NCBI RefSeq assembly: GCF_011250565.1
Contig: NZ_JAANMS010000036.1
Coordinates: 1-48,945 of the forward strand
Reading direction: 5' to 3'
DNA length: 48,945 bases
DNA from: Nocardioides sp. IC4_145
Lineage (GTDB): Bacteria; Actinomycetota; Actinomycetes; Propionibacteriales; Nocardioidaceae
Below the pieces are notes generated by a model. The model saw only the letters and a program-made list of their open reading frames with translations, ran no database searches and was not told the DNA's origin. The first letter of the stretch is position 1. Each line of letters opens with the position of its first letter. Below, piece by piece: positions 1-9,403 of the stretch. The translations under genes were made by a program, and so were the position numbers.

Positions 1-702
1 GACGTCGCTGCCGATCGCCTCGAGCCGCTTGTCCACCTCGGCGTCCACGCGGGAGACGAAGAACGACGCCACCGAGCGGATCGTCGACAGGTCGTGACCG
101 GCGTCGCGGGCCTGCTCGAGGCCGGTGCGGCGTACGGAGTTGGGGGCGCCGGCGGTGTGGCCGGCGGTGTTGGTGGCGGCGGCCCAGTTGAGGGGGTCGT
201 TGTTGTCGAGGGTGGGGTCGATGAGCTCGAGGGAGGGGCCGGTGCCGTCGGCGCGGACGGGCCAGGGGTCGTCGGTGGCGTAGGTGACGGTGTCGATGGT
301 GGTGCCGGTGGCGTCCTTGAGGGCGACGGTCTCGCCGCTGTTGGAGAGGTTGCCGCCGTAGCCGGCGGCGGGTGCGAAGCCGTAGCGGGTCTGGAACTGG
401 GTGGGGTCCTTGGCCATGACGAGGCGGGCGCCGGGGGCGATGGTGGTGCCGGTGGGGACGGTGAGGGTGATGCCGGAGAAGGTCCAGCCGGAGAGGTCGA
501 CCGGTGTGGTGCCGGTGTTGGTGAGCTCGAGGAAGTCGTCGCCGTCGAGGTCGGAGGCGGCGTGGTACATGAGCTCGGTGATGACCACGTCGGTGGCGGC
601 TGCGTGGGCTGGTGGTCCGGTGAGGGTGACGGTGCCGAGGGTGGCGGTGACGGTGGCGGCGGTGGCTGCGAGTGCGGCGAGCCGGGTGCGTGGTGTGGTC
701 AT
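1..702 (-). CDS. Secreted lamin-tail-domain protein fused in frame to a transaldolase fragment (open at window edge)
   Basis: The minus-strand frame starts at ATG 702-700 and stays open to the window edge. The first about 35 residues are a signal peptide ending near PPAHAAA. Residues about 36-190 form a lamin-tail domain ([43 protein letters not shown]), a beta-sandwich common in secreted bacterial proteins. This domain ends at a typical AGAPNSV. From about nt 128 down to 1 the same frame abruptly reads [34 protein letters not shown], which is the internal catalytic-barrel region of transaldolase, a cytosolic pentose-phosphate enzyme. No transaldolase N-terminal half precedes it. A secreted protein joined to half of a cytosolic enzyme makes no biochemical sense, so I suspect a chimeric junction near the window end rather than a true fusion gene. 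Confidence 0.7.
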   Translation of the reverse strand, partial: MTTPRTRLAALAATAATVTATLGTVTLTGPPAHAAATDVVITELMYHAASDLDGDDFLELTNTGTTPVDLSGWTFSGITLTVPTGTTIAPGARLVMAKDPTQFQTRYGFAPAAGYGGNLSNSGETVALKDATGTTIDTVTYATDDPWPVRADGTGPSLELIDPTLDNNDPLNWAAATNTAGHTAGAPNSVRRTGLEQARDAGHDLSTIRSVASFFVSRVDAEVDKRLEAIGSDV

Positions 703-848
703 CGGGGTCCCCCGGGGAGTGGCTGGTGGCGGGCTGGTGGTGGGTGGCGGCTGGTGGTGGGTGCGTGCCGCGGCTGCCCTGGTGTCGGCGACGCTAGGCG
801 CGGGCCGGCCCGCCCACATGCCCGATATCGATGAGGTCCGCGGGGCGG
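703..848 (-). promoter_or_regulatory. Intergenic region with candidate -10 and short palindrome
   Basis: This gap separates the flippase stop from the lamin-tail gene on the same strand. A TAGCGT hexamer on the minus strand at 796-791 is a candidate -10, giving a leader of about 80 bases. A 14-bp perfect palindrome, GCGGGCCGGCCCGC, at 800-813 could end the flippase transcript. The leader holds repeated CCACCAGCC-like triplet stretches. Confidence 0.35.
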
Positions 849-2438
849 TCAGGCCGCCGCGGCGGTCCGGGGCGCAGCGACCGCCGCGCGTCGACGCAGC
901 ACCGAGGTGAAGACCTCCAGGCCCAGCACCCGCCGCAGCCGCCAGGTCCCGAACGCGTGGACCGGGACGGCGACCCCCAGCAGGGCCAGGCCGACGAGCG
1001 TCCCGGCGCCGGTCGCCAGCACGACGACGTCCGCGGCGCCGTAGCAGGCGAGCGCCAGCAGCATCACCCTCGTCGTCGGCCCGGTCACCGGCCACAGCCC
1101 GAGGTCGCGACGCACCTGGAGCAGCGGCAGCAGGTTGCGCACCACGATCGCCACGGACCAGGCGACCGCGGCTCCGCGGATGCCGTGGGAAGGGATGAGG
1201 ACGAGGTTGAGGCCGATGTTCACCGCGAGCGCGACGACGCTGTTGCGCAGGCTCAGCCAGCTGCGGCCGGCCATCAGCAGCACCGAGTCCACGGGGCCGC
1301 AGGCGGTGGCGAGCAGCATGGTGAGCGACAGGACGACGACGACGTCGGACGCGACGTCGTACCCCTCGCCGAAGACGCGCATCAGCACCGGCGAGAAGCC
1401 GGCGAGCACCAGGTAGAACGGCCAGGCGGCGACCACGCTCCAGGTCGTCGCCGCCCGGAACACCGAGCCGGCGGCGTCGCGGTCCCCGCGGGCGAGGAGC
1501 GCGCTGACGTGGGGCGACAGCGCCTGCTGCACCGACTGCACGAAGAGCTGGCCCACGACGATCAGCCTGGTCGCCGCCGTGTAGAGCGCCGCCTGGGCGG
1601 GTGAGGACAGCGCCGCCACCAGGACGATGTCGGAGCGCTTCAGGGCGGTCTGGGTGATCCGGGCGATCGCGCGGGGAGCGGTGAAGGACCAGAACTCGAC
1701 GGCGACGGGCCGCCAGCCGCCGTCGTCCCCGCCGGCCGGCGGGTCTGCGGCCGACCGGGGGCCGACCAGGGACCGCAGCCAGGCGGCGGCGGCGACCAGG
1801 CCGAGCAGGTAGGGCAGCGCCCAGGCCAGGGCCAGCGCGGATGGGCCGCCGCCGGCGAGCAGGACGCCCAGGACCGCGACCGCCTGCAGGCCGAGGCGAC
1901 CGATGTTCTCGACCACCACGGTGGGACGCATCGACCCGGTCCCGCGGGTGGCCGCCACGACGAGGTCGTGCAGGGCCGCGACGGGCAGCAGGGGGGCCAG
2001 CGCGTGCAGCATGCCGGTCATCGCGGTCGCCGAGGCGGAGCCGACGAGGTACGGCGACAGCTGCTCCGCCGACGCGTGCAGGACGACCGCGGCCGCGATC
2101 GAGGTGGCCGCGACCGGCGCCGCCGCGACCGCGAGCGTCCGCGGCACCTCGTGGCCCCGACCGGACGCGAGCTGCGCGGGCAGCTGCTTGACCAGGCCGG
2201 TGTCGGTGCCGAGCAGCGCGACCGACTCCAGCACGAGGAACACCGAGGTCGCCGCGAAGAGGGTGCCGGCCGTGCTCGCCGGGAAGCCGTTCGTGACGAC
2301 GACGACGAGCAGGACGCCGAAGACCGCGCTGCACGCCGCTCCGGCGACGCTCGCCGTCCCGTGGCGGGCGAGCCGCTCCAGGTGGCCTCGCACGGGGGCC
2401 CGCGCCGGCCCGCCGACCGCTGCCCCGCCCGGCGTCAT
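849..2438 (-). CDS. Wzx-type polysaccharide flippase (MATE/MVF superfamily)
   Basis: This 529-residue polytopic membrane protein has about 12-14 hydrophobic segments, beginning with [19 protein letters not shown] near residue 30. Layout and length match Wzx-type flippases, which move lipid-linked sugar repeat units across the cytoplasmic membrane. It is the last gene of a seven-gene minus-strand operon. Its ATG overlaps the TGA of the chain-length gene upstream (ATGA at 2438-2435), so translation is probably coupled. The neighbouring Wzy-like and Wzz-like genes support a Wzx/Wzy-dependent route. The family is inferred from overall character; the transported repeat unit cannot be deduced. Confidence 0.8.
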   Translation of the reverse strand: MTPGGAAVGGPARAPVRGHLERLARHGTASVAGAACSAVFGVLLVVVVTNGFPASTAGTLFAATSVFLVLESVALLGTDTGLVKQLPAQLASGRGHEVPRTLAVAAAPVAATSIAAAVVLHASAEQLSPYLVGSASATAMTGMLHALAPLLPVAALHDLVVAATRGTGSMRPTVVVENIGRLGLQAVAVLGVLLAGGGPSALALAWALPYLLGLVAAAAWLRSLVGPRSAADPPAGGDDGGWRPVAVEFWSFTAPRAIARITQTALKRSDIVLVAALSSPAQAALYTAATRLIVVGQLFVQSVQQALSPHVSALLARGDRDAAGSVFRAATTWSVVAAWPFYLVLAGFSPVLMRVFGEGYDVASDVVVVLSLTMLLATACGPVDSVLLMAGRSWLSLRNSVVALAVNIGLNLVLIPSHGIRGAAVAWSVAIVVRNLLPLLQVRRDLGLWPVTGPTTRVMLLALACYGAADVVVLATGAGTLVGLALLGVAVPVHAFGTWRLRRVLGLEVFTSVLRRRAAVAAPRTAAAA

Positions 2439-3994
2439 CGCCCGGCGCTGCTCGTGGTGTGGACGGCGGACGTGTCGGCGTGCCGCGGGCCGGCCTCCGC
2501 GGTGGAGAGCTGGTCGCGCCGCGCTGCCGACCCCGGGGCCAGGACGACCGCGCCGACCGGGGTGGGCGCCGGGGGTGCGCTGCGGACGACCCCCGCCACC
2601 ACCGATCGGCGGGTGCGACCGATGGTCGCCACGACGAGGGTGAGGTCCGCAGCCGCGGTGACGACCTGCCCCTCCGCGCTGTCCAGGGCGGGGGACTCCA
2701 CGACGACGAGGTTGCCGGCGCCGACCAGCTCGGCCACGACCATCCGCAGCCGCTCGACGGTGAACAGCTCCTGGGACGCCGACGTCTGCCGGCCGGCGGG
2801 CAGCACGCCGAGCATCGGCTCGACCGTGGGCCGGAGCAGTCCCTGGACACTGAGCCGCTCGTAGGTCAAGGCCTGCGCGAGGCCCTCCTCGACCACCAGG
2901 TCGTCCGAGTCGGCCTCGGCACAGGTGCGGACCAGGACCACCCGGTGGCCGCCGCGGGCGAAGGACTCGGCCAGTGCCTCGGCGACGGCGGCGACCGGCT
3001 CGCCGGGCCCGGCTGGGGCGACGGCGACGCTGTCCGGCCGGGGGTCGAGGCCGAGGAGCGTGCCCCGCAGCCGGCGGACCATCTGCTCGAGCTGGTCGGG
3101 CTGGTCGCCGCGGCCGCGTCGGAGCACGGCGGTCGGCACCGCTGGGGTGACCCGGGCCACGACCGGGACGCCGAGCTCCTCGACCTCCGCGGCGGACCGG
3201 ACGCGGCCGCGGGTGCGCTCCAGCAGCACCGCGAGCAGGCAGGCCAGCGCGAGCCCGGCCAGCGCCCCGCCGACCGGCGCGACGGTGGCCACGAGGTCCG
3301 CGGGTCGCTGGGCCGCCGTCGCGGGGGCGATGACGGAGTCGGCAGGCGCCTCGCTCGTCTCCAGAGCGGACCGCTGCGCCCGCAGGTTGACCAGCTGGTT
3401 GCGCAGGGCGGTCGCCAGCTGGGACTGGAAGAGCCGCTCGGCGGCGCTGCCCCGCTGCGCGGCGGCCGTCGCGGTCTTCAGGTCGGCGAGCACCCCGATG
3501 GTCTGGTCCTCGACCTGCTCGACCCGCCCGGCGGTCACCGCATCCGAGCGCCGTTCGCGGTTGGCCAGGTAGGCGCGCGCGACCTCCCCCGCGACCCGCT
3601 CGGCCGCCCGGGGGGACGACGAGGTGAAGGTGATCTGCAGGACCTGGGTGTTCGGCGGGACGGTGACCTGCAGGCCGCGCTCGATCTCGCGCAGGTCGAG
3701 GTCCGGCTCCTTCTCGTCGACCGCGGCCAGGACCTCCGCGGACCGCGCCACCTGGGCCTCGGTCTCCAGGCTCGTGGGCTCGTCCTGGCGCACGGCGGAC
3801 GGCGTAGGGACGAACGGGTTGCCGCTCGCCGGGTTGATCAACACGCTGGCCGAGCTGGACCAGGCGGCGGTGGCGGAGCCGGCGTACCACCAGCCCCCGG
3901 CCGCTCCCAGCACCACGAGCAGCACCACGAGGACGAGGTGGTGCCGGACGGCGCGGCTGGTCGGGACGGCGGGCGCGGTGCTCTCATGCGACAT
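2435..3994 (-). CDS. Wzz/Wzc-like chain-length protein with degenerate tyrosine-kinase domain
   Basis: This 519-residue protein has a first membrane segment at about residues 18-38 ([17 protein letters not shown]) and a Wzz-type extracytoplasmic domain with [14 protein letters not shown] near its start. A second membrane segment at about 260-285 is followed by a C-terminal domain placed like the BY-kinase (Wzc) domain. Where BY-kinases carry a Walker A lysine, this protein reads [17 protein letters not shown], with no lysine. The Walker-B-like strand VVVESPALD lacks the usual aspartates, and there is no tyrosine-rich tail. It probably regulates chain length and export as a pseudokinase. The start ATG at 3994 was chosen because it precedes the first membrane segment; it overlaps the upstream gene by 11 bases. 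Confidence 0.75.
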   Translation of the reverse strand: MSHESTAPAVPTSRAVRHHLVLVVLLVVLGAAGGWWYAGSATAAWSSSASVLINPASGNPFVPTPSAVRQDEPTSLETEAQVARSAEVLAAVDEKEPDLDLREIERGLQVTVPPNTQVLQITFTSSSPRAAERVAGEVARAYLANRERRSDAVTAGRVEQVEDQTIGVLADLKTATAAAQRGSAAERLFQSQLATALRNQLVNLRAQRSALETSEAPADSVIAPATAAQRPADLVATVAPVGGALAGLALACLLAVLLERTRGRVRSAAEVEELGVPVVARVTPAVPTAVLRRGRGDQPDQLEQMVRRLRGTLLGLDPRPDSVAVAPAGPGEPVAAVAEALAESFARGGHRVVLVRTCAEADSDDLVVEEGLAQALTYERLSVQGLLRPTVEPMLGVLPAGRQTSASQELFTVERLRMVVAELVGAGNLVVVESPALDSAEGQVVTAAADLTLVVATIGRTRRSVVAGVVRSAPPAPTPVGAVVLAPGSAARRDQLSTAEAGPRHADTSAVHTTSSAGR

Positions 3995-4838
3995 GGCGGT
4001 GGTCCTGGTTCTGGTCGAGGACGCGCGGCAGGCCGCCGCGTCGGGGGTCGGTGGACGAGGTGGCCCCGGCGCGGCGGCCGGCACGGTCGGAGGCGGCGCC
4101 GGCGAGGCAGCCGACGAGCAGGCCGAGCATCGCGCCGGAGACGAGGGGCACCTCGGTGTTGGCGTAGTCGGCGCGCTGGGGGGCCTCGGCCGGCGTGATC
4201 GCCTCGAGCGGGCGGTCACGTCCCTCCTCGAGCTGGGCGAGACCGGCATCGAGCTCGAGGAGCTGGGCGGTGAGGTCGTCGTAGGCCGGGACGACGACCT
4301 CGTCCGCCCGAGTGCTCGCGAGGTCCTGCTCGTGCTCACGGACCAGGCCCTGCAGCCGGCGTACCTGGTCGTCCGCGAGCGACCCCAGGACCTCGCGGCG
4401 CACCTCGCCGAGGGCCGCGACCGCGGCGTCCGCCCCGGCTGCCGCGGCACCGGGGGAGGACGCGGAGACCGTGACGTGCAGGACGCGGGTGCGCGGGGAG
4501 GCGGTGACGCCGATGTGCTCGGCGGCGGAGCCCAGCGGCACGCCGGCCGCGTCGGCGACGGCTCCGAGCACCGGGGGCGACCGCAGCAGCTGGGCGTCGG
4601 TGTCGATCGTCACCGCCGGCGCGACGAGCTCGATGGTCGAGGCCGTGACGTACTTGGGCACGGGGGTCAGCACGACCGAGGCGGTGGCGGAGTACGACGG
4701 CGGCCGGCCGAGCGACCAGCCGAACCCGGCCAGGAGCCCCACCGCGACGAGCGCACCCAGCAGTGCCCGGTGGCGCCGCACGAACGCCGGGTAGTCCGAC
4801 CAGGGGGGCAGGCCCGGCGGTGCGGCGGCCCGGCTCAT
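3984..4838 (-). CDS. Wzz-like chain-length determinant protein, short form
   Basis: This 284-residue protein has a membrane segment at about 27-46 (LLGALVAVGLLAGFGWSLG), a Wzz-type domain (YSATASVVLTPVPKYV; PRTRVLHVTVSASSPGAAAAGA), a helical middle rich in charged residues, and a second membrane segment near 235-252. The tail is short and basic, with no kinase domain. Wzz-family proteins form oligomers that set polysaccharide length. Two adjacent Wzz-like genes, one with a pseudokinase tail and one without, suggest a heteromeric export regulator. Its ATG overlaps the stop of the sulfotransferase upstream (ATGA at 4838-4835). Confidence 0.75.
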   Translation of the reverse strand: MSRAAAPPGLPPWSDYPAFVRRHRALLGALVAVGLLAGFGWSLGRPPSYSATASVVLTPVPKYVTASTIELVAPAVTIDTDAQLLRSPPVLGAVADAAGVPLGSAAEHIGVTASPRTRVLHVTVSASSPGAAAAGADAAVAALGEVRREVLGSLADDQVRRLQGLVREHEQDLASTRADEVVVPAYDDLTAQLLELDAGLAQLEEGRDRPLEAITPAEAPQRADYANTEVPLVSGAMLGLLVGCLAGAASDRAGRRAGATSSTDPRRGGLPRVLDQNQDHRHVA

Positions 4839-5710
4839 GCGTGCCACGCCGGCCGGCGGCCGAGCATCTCGGCCAGTGCGTCGTCGTGGGCGGCGAAGTG
4901 CTCCCGCAGCCGCCCTCGGGTCTCGTCGGCCATCGGCGCGCTCGGACGGCCGTTCCAGCGGTCGAACCGCTCGGGCATGACCGGGGGCAGTCCGAGGAAG
5001 TCGAGGAGGGCGCGGTACGTCGGCTCGGGGTCGGTGAAGAACGACTCGCTCTCCACGACGTGGATGTGCTCGGCAGGGAAGTGCTCGCGCAACCGCAGCA
5101 GCTGCTCGTGGTACTGGCCGCGCCGCACGTAGGCGTGGTGCCGGTGGTGGGTGCTCTGGTAGCCGGGGTACGTCGTCATCCGCTCGACCTCGCCCTCGAG
5201 CCGGTTGTCCTCGAGGTCGAGCGCGGCCTGGAAGCTCGCCCACTCGAAGCCGCGGGCGTGCTCGTGCTTCCAGGCCGAGTAGGCGCGCTCGACCGGGTCG
5301 CGCAGCATCGCGACGATGCGGACGTCCGGCAGGTGCTGCGCCATGCGCGCGGCGGCGCGGGGGTGGAACATGTAGTAGCCGCTGGCCTCGAACGTCACCG
5401 GGTCGCCCTCGACGCCGTGGGCCCGTGCCCGGCGCTGCAGGTGGCCGGTCGTCGGGAAGTGCCCCTGGTACCACGCGGGGCCGCGGTGGTGGTTGACGTC
5501 GAAGTAGTTGACGCCCTTGTGGTAGTTCGCGCCGTGGACGAGCGGGTGGGACACCAGCGCACGGAAGAGGGAGGTCGTGCCCGCCCGCTGCGCGCCGACC
5601 AGGACGAACGACGGCAGCTGACGGCGGTCCGCCGTGGCGGAGCCGACCCGGATGGACACGGCACGCCCGATCGTCTTGACGGGGTGCGGGGCAGCGGAGC
5701 GAACAGTCAT
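4835..5710 (-). CDS. PAPS-dependent sulfotransferase (heparan-sulfotransferase-like)
   Basis: This 291-residue sulfotransferase should transfer sulfate from PAPS to a hydroxyl or amino group of a sugar, releasing PAP. The 5'-phosphosulfate loop is FVLVGAQRAGTTSLFRAL (residues about 36-52) and the 3'-phosphate motif is AMLRDPVERAYSAWKHEH (about 142-158). Length and motifs match the Sulfotransfer_1 / NodH-like group. There is no signal peptide, so it acts in the cytosol, before export. Its ATG overlaps the phosphotransferase stop (5710-5707). It sits between polymer-export genes, which points to the repeat unit as acceptor; the exact acceptor is unknown. Confidence 0.88.
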   Translation of the reverse strand: MTVRSAAPHPVKTIGRAVSIRVGSATADRRQLPSFVLVGAQRAGTTSLFRALVSHPLVHGANYHKGVNYFDVNHHRGPAWYQGHFPTTGHLQRRARAHGVEGDPVTFEASGYYMFHPRAAARMAQHLPDVRIVAMLRDPVERAYSAWKHEHARGFEWASFQAALDLEDNRLEGEVERMTTYPGYQSTHHRHHAYVRRGQYHEQLLRLREHFPAEHIHVVESESFFTDPEPTYRALLDFLGLPPVMPERFDRWNGRPSAPMADETRGRLREHFAAHDDALAEMLGRRPAWHA

Positions 5711-6933
5711 CGTCGGCCTTCCAGGAGGGAGTGGGACGAGGGCTCGGCGAGCCTCTCGAGCAGGGACAGCACCCACGAGGTGCGGCGGCGCAGGGCCGGG
5801 GTGTCGCCGTGGGTGAGGGCGTCGAGGTAGCGGACGGCGACCTCGAGCAGGTAGAGGCGCAGGGTGAGCGCGTGGTGCCGCGTCGGCACGTCGGCGGTGG
5901 CGAGGACGGTGGGCACTGCCTCGAGGAACGTCCGCTCCTGCCGCGCGGCGTCGCGCTGGCCGGGCCGGACGGCCTGGGCGGCGAAGTGCAGGCCGTCGAA
6001 CCCCAGGGGGACGGCGGGGTCGTAGCGCTCCCAGTCCCAGACGTTCAGCACGCCGTCGCCGAGCCCCATGTTCCAGGCCCCCCAGTCGCCGTGCCACCCG
6101 CCGAGGCGCACCGGCTCGGCGCCGTCGGAGGCGGCGACCGCCTCGAGGGCCGCGGCGACCCGGTCGCCCCCGGGCTGCGCGGGCAGCACGGCCGCGGACG
6201 CACTGAGCCGCTGCCAGAACGGCCCGGCGGCCAACCGGGGCGCGCTGGTGCCGGCGAGCCCGGCGAGCTCGTGGGCGGCGGCGTCCCGGACACGGGCGGG
6301 CACCGGTCCGTGCCCGACGGTGAGGGGGGAGAGGACCAGCACCTCCAGCCCGGCCCAGGTGCCGTGGTGCAGCAGCTCGGGGACGCGGAACGTCCTCGGT
6401 CGGCACCCGGCGAGCGCAGCCAGCGCAGCCGCCTCGCGGCGGACGAGCCCGGCGGTCAGCGGGTTGTGCCCGACCTTCGCGTAGGCGCACAGCCGTCCGT
6501 CGGCGCGGTAGACCTGCAGCACCGGCTTCTGGTTGACCCGCCGGGTGCCCAGGAGCACCCCGACCCGCACCGGCTGCTGCAGGCAGCGGGACAGGTGGTC
6601 CTCCACCGAGTCGATGCCCCCCGCTGCCGGCACGCGCACGACGGGCCAGCGGAGCAGCGGCAGGACACCGGCCCGCACCGAGCCCTCGAGCACCCGGCGC
6701 GCGGGTCGGGCCAGCGTGGACCCGCCGCCCAGTCGCCGGACCATCGGCGCGGACCCGGGCACGTCCGCCGGCACCAGCATCCGCGGCCGCCGACCGCTCG
6801 GCAGCACGAGCACGTCCCGGGAGCCGGCACCGCGGACGTCCCGGGTGCGGGTGAGGTACGGCGTCGGGCGCGGCGCCGGCCACAGCAGGCGCGCGACCTC
6901 CACGGCGTACGACGCGTCGGTGGTGGCGGTCAT
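5707..6933 (-). CDS. APH/choline-kinase-fold phosphotransferase
   Basis: This 408-residue protein carries the catalytic signature of aminoglycoside/choline-kinase-fold phosphotransferases near residue 280: GGWHGDWGAWNM (Brenner loop HxDxxxxN type), followed by VWDWERYD, which supplies the metal-binding acidic residue. The N-terminal lobe contains LCAYAKVGHN, plausibly the ATP-binding lysine. Such enzymes phosphorylate small alcohols or sugars. Inside this operon a role in phosphorylating a sugar or a polysaccharide component is likely, but that is inference. It is coupled by ATGA to the Wzy-like gene upstream. Aminoglycoside resistance is an unlikely role given the context. Confidence 0.72.
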   Translation of the reverse strand: MTATTDASYAVEVARLLWPAPRPTPYLTRTRDVRGAGSRDVLVLPSGRRPRMLVPADVPGSAPMVRRLGGGSTLARPARRVLEGSVRAGVLPLLRWPVVRVPAAGGIDSVEDHLSRCLQQPVRVGVLLGTRRVNQKPVLQVYRADGRLCAYAKVGHNPLTAGLVRREAAALAALAGCRPRTFRVPELLHHGTWAGLEVLVLSPLTVGHGPVPARVRDAAAHELAGLAGTSAPRLAAGPFWQRLSASAAVLPAQPGGDRVAAALEAVAASDGAEPVRLGGWHGDWGAWNMGLGDGVLNVWDWERYDPAVPLGFDGLHFAAQAVRPGQRDAARQERTFLEAVPTVLATADVPTRHHALTLRLYLLEVAVRYLDALTHGDTPALRRRTSWVLSLLERLAEPSSHSLLEGRR

Positions 6934-8303
6934 GTCGCCACCTCCCGGTGGGACACGTCGGGCAGGTCGGCCCGTGCCATCAGCCCGACGGCGATCATCA
7001 CGGTGAACATCGCCGAGCCGAGCGAGTCGTAGACGAAGAAGCACAGGACCGCGACGAGCAGCACCGTGCAGGTGGTGACGTCGAGGGGGTCCGGCCCCCG
7101 GGCGCGGCGGAGGAACTGCACGACGAAGAACGACAGGCACAGCAACGTGCCGACGAAGCCGGTGGTCAGCACCAGCCGCCACATGAACCCCTGCGTGCCG
7201 AGCGGAGGCGCGGCGCACTGGTGGCAGGACTCGGTCTCGCCGCCGGCGAGGGAGCTGAAGCTGCCCTGCATCGTGCGTGTCGTCCCGTAGCCGACGAGGG
7301 GCGATCCCGCCGCCGTCGTGGCGATGACGGTCTGCGCCGTGCCGGCCCGCCGGTCGTTGCTGTGCGGGGTCTCGACGCGCAGCTGCAACGTGTCGTAGAG
7401 CGGGGAGGACACGAACGCGATGCCGCCGACGACGACCGCGGCCGTCAGCGCCTGCAGGGCCCGCCCGCGACCGTTGACCGCGAGCCGGACCGCGGCGTAG
7501 ACCGCGGCGAGCGCCAGCGACAGCCACAGGCCGCGGTTGAGGGAGAACGTGATCGGGAAGATCGCGGCGGCGAGCACCACGACGCCCACCGGTCGGCGCC
7601 AGCCGGCGCCCCGGCCGAACCAGGCCAGGACGAAGAACGGCAGGTACAGCGCGAGGTTGTTGCCCCAGGCGTTCGAGTAGGGGAACGGCGCGGTCGGGCG
7701 CGGCTGGACGTAGCCGAGGAAGTCGCTGGAGGACGACAACGACGGGTGGACCAGGGTGCGGACGAAGTTGGTCGAGACCAGCGACTGGGGCAGGACCGCC
7801 TCCACCGGCGACTCGAACTCCAGCGTCGGCGCGATCACGGCGAGGACGCCGAAGGTGGTCGTGACGACGAACATGTAGGCCAGCAACCGGACGACCCGCT
7901 GGGTCGGGACCTCACGGGCCGTGTTGGCGACGTAGAGCATCGCCACGGTCGCGGTGACGTACCACAGCGCCCAGACCGAGAAGTTGGCCAGGCGCCCGAT
8001 GCCGCCGCCCGGCACGGTGCCGGGCGCGGTCGCGTGGAAGAGCAGCGCTCCGGCGCACATCCAGACGAGGAACAGCAGCCAGGGCGTGAAGCCGCGCGGC
8101 ACGAGCAGCGAGCCCTGGCGGCGCAGGATGACCGCCATCGCGAGAGCCATCGCGAAGAAGATGACCTGCGCCAGGCCCAGCGCCCACCACAGCGGGAAGC
8201 CGATGAACAGGACGCTCAGCGGCCAGCCCGGCCCGAGCAGCCGCCTCGGCGTCCGGGTGGGGGCGAGGGGCCGCAGCAGGGCGGCGTCGGTGGCCGACGA
8301 CAT
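6930..8303 (-). CDS. O-antigen ligase/polymerase family (Wzy-like) membrane protein
   Basis: This 457-residue protein has about 10-12 membrane segments, starting with PLSVLFIGFPLWWALGLAQVIFF near residue 28. A large extracytoplasmic loop around residues 300-370 contains VGYGTTRTMQGS and a cysteine pair (ESCHQCAAPP). This arrangement is typical of the O-antigen ligase/polymerase family, which joins lipid-linked repeat units outside the membrane. Its partners are the Wzx- and Wzz-like genes downstream. The start ATG at 8303 shares one base with the TGA of the sulfotransferase upstream. Confidence 0.8.
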   Translation of the reverse strand: MSSATDAALLRPLAPTRTPRRLLGPGWPLSVLFIGFPLWWALGLAQVIFFAMALAMAVILRRQGSLLVPRGFTPWLLFLVWMCAGALLFHATAPGTVPGGGIGRLANFSVWALWYVTATVAMLYVANTAREVPTQRVVRLLAYMFVVTTTFGVLAVIAPTLEFESPVEAVLPQSLVSTNFVRTLVHPSLSSSSDFLGYVQPRPTAPFPYSNAWGNNLALYLPFFVLAWFGRGAGWRRPVGVVVLAAAIFPITFSLNRGLWLSLALAAVYAAVRLAVNGRGRALQALTAAVVVGGIAFVSSPLYDTLQLRVETPHSNDRRAGTAQTVIATTAAGSPLVGYGTTRTMQGSFSSLAGGETESCHQCAAPPLGTQGFMWRLVLTTGFVGTLLCLSFFVVQFLRRARGPDPLDVTTCTVLLVAVLCFFVYDSLGSAMFTVMIAVGLMARADLPDVSHREVAT

Positions 8304-9250
8304 CAGGCCGCCCGTCCCGCGACGTGGCGGCGACCGACGTACCCGTGCCCGATCAGCTGCGGCAGCGTCAGGGCGGTCACGACGCGGCGGGCGCCGGTCG
8401 GCATGGCCGAGCGCCACGCGTCGTCGGGGCGCAACGCGATGTGGCCGGCCACGAACCGGGTGCGGCTGCCGGCCACCCCGTGGCTGCGGCCCAGGACCAC
8501 GCTGCGCCGGCCCACGTGGACGAGGTCCCCCTCGTCGGCGGGCAGGCCCACCTCGCCGAGCGCCTGCCGGAGCGTCGCCCGCGGTCGGTCGACGAGGTCC
8601 TCGTAGCGGACGTGGGCGGTGCGTGGGGAGGAGGCGGCGAGGACGCTGCACTCCAGCTCGAGCGCGGTCCAGAGCGCGGCGAGCCTGGGCGGGGAGTAGG
8701 TGCCCATGGCGTCCCCGGTCCGGGACTGCGGCTTGCGGATCCCCTGCTTGCCCCACGAGTGCGCGACGCCGCGCGGGTCGCGCACCAGGTGCAAGATGCG
8801 CAGGTCGAGGTCCGGCACCCGCCGGAGGGCGAACAGCTGCGCGGTGGACTTGCTGGCGTCCACGACGACCTCGGCGCCCGACACCGCGGCGATGGCGCGG
8901 TAGAGGCGGTCGTGGGCGTCGAGGTACTCGTCGAGGTCGCGGAGGTACGCCGCCGGGGCGACGCCGGTCGCGAGCCGGGGCACGTGCCGCTGGCGCACCA
9001 CCCGGGGCTGGAGCTCCGCCATGCGGGCGCTCACCGCGCCCCAGCCGCCGAACGCCTCCTCGCCGACGGCGGTCCAGAAGCGGCAGCGGCTGATGGGCTG
9101 CTCGCAGCCGCACCGCTGGTCCTGCGGGACGACCCGGGAGAAGATCGCGTTGAGCTCGCCGGCGTTGACAGCGCCGGGCAGGGCGCCGAGCATGCGTTCG
9201 AGCAAGGTGCTGCCGGAGCGGCCGACACCTGCGATGTACAGCACCTTCAC
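8303..9250 (-). CDS. Sulfotransferase family protein (Sulfotransfer_3-like)
   Basis: The first gene of the minus-strand operon encodes 315 residues. The PAPS-binding loop is AGVGRSGSTLLERML at residues 7-21 and the 3'-phosphate motif is HLVRDPRGVAHSW at about 178-190. VVVDASKS in the middle and VRYEDLV are typical of bacterial Sulfotransfer_3 proteins. Conserved cysteines (RCGCEQPISRC) may form a structural site. It is a clear paralogue of the product of 12463-13512: both share ERCGCGEPFSRC-like, VGEEAFGGW and RLYRAIAAV stretches. The start is GTG 9250, preceded by an AGGAG ribosome binding site, one of few clear ones in this operon. Confidence 0.87.
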   Translation of the reverse strand: MKVLYIAGVGRSGSTLLERMLGALPGAVNAGELNAIFSRVVPQDQRCGCEQPISRCRFWTAVGEEAFGGWGAVSARMAELQPRVVRQRHVPRLATGVAPAAYLRDLDEYLDAHDRLYRAIAAVSGAEVVVDASKSTAQLFALRRVPDLDLRILHLVRDPRGVAHSWGKQGIRKPQSRTGDAMGTYSPPRLAALWTALELECSVLAASSPRTAHVRYEDLVDRPRATLRQALGEVGLPADEGDLVHVGRRSVVLGRSHGVAGSRTRFVAGHIALRPDDAWRSAMPTGARRVVTALTLPQLIGHGYVGRRHVAGRAA

Positions 9251-9403
9251 GATGACTCCTGTGAGTTCCTGGACGACGGCCGCCCCACTGGGCCGGTCAG
9301 GTGTCGGACGCTAGGTGGGGTCACCCGGGCCACGACCGGGATCGCCGGAGCCGTCCCCAAATCGGGGTAGGAGGGCGGCGACCACGCTGAGGACGGAGGA
9401 CAC
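9251..9403. promoter_or_regulatory. Divergent promoter region of the minus operon and the LamG lipoprotein
   Basis: On the minus strand TAGCGT (9313-9308) is a candidate -10, putting the start near 9301 with a leader of about 50 bases and an AGGAG before GTG 9250. On the plus strand CACGCT (9383-9388) and GGAGGA (9395-9400) serve the lipoprotein. The inverted repeat CCCCAAATCGGGG lies at 9355-9367, about 60 bases upstream of the predicted minus-strand start. Confidence 0.5.

Noticed and set aside
5707..6933. Aminoglycoside resistance phosphotransferase
   Set aside because: The fold signature is shared by many sugar and choline kinases, and the gene is embedded and translationally coupled within a polysaccharide operon.
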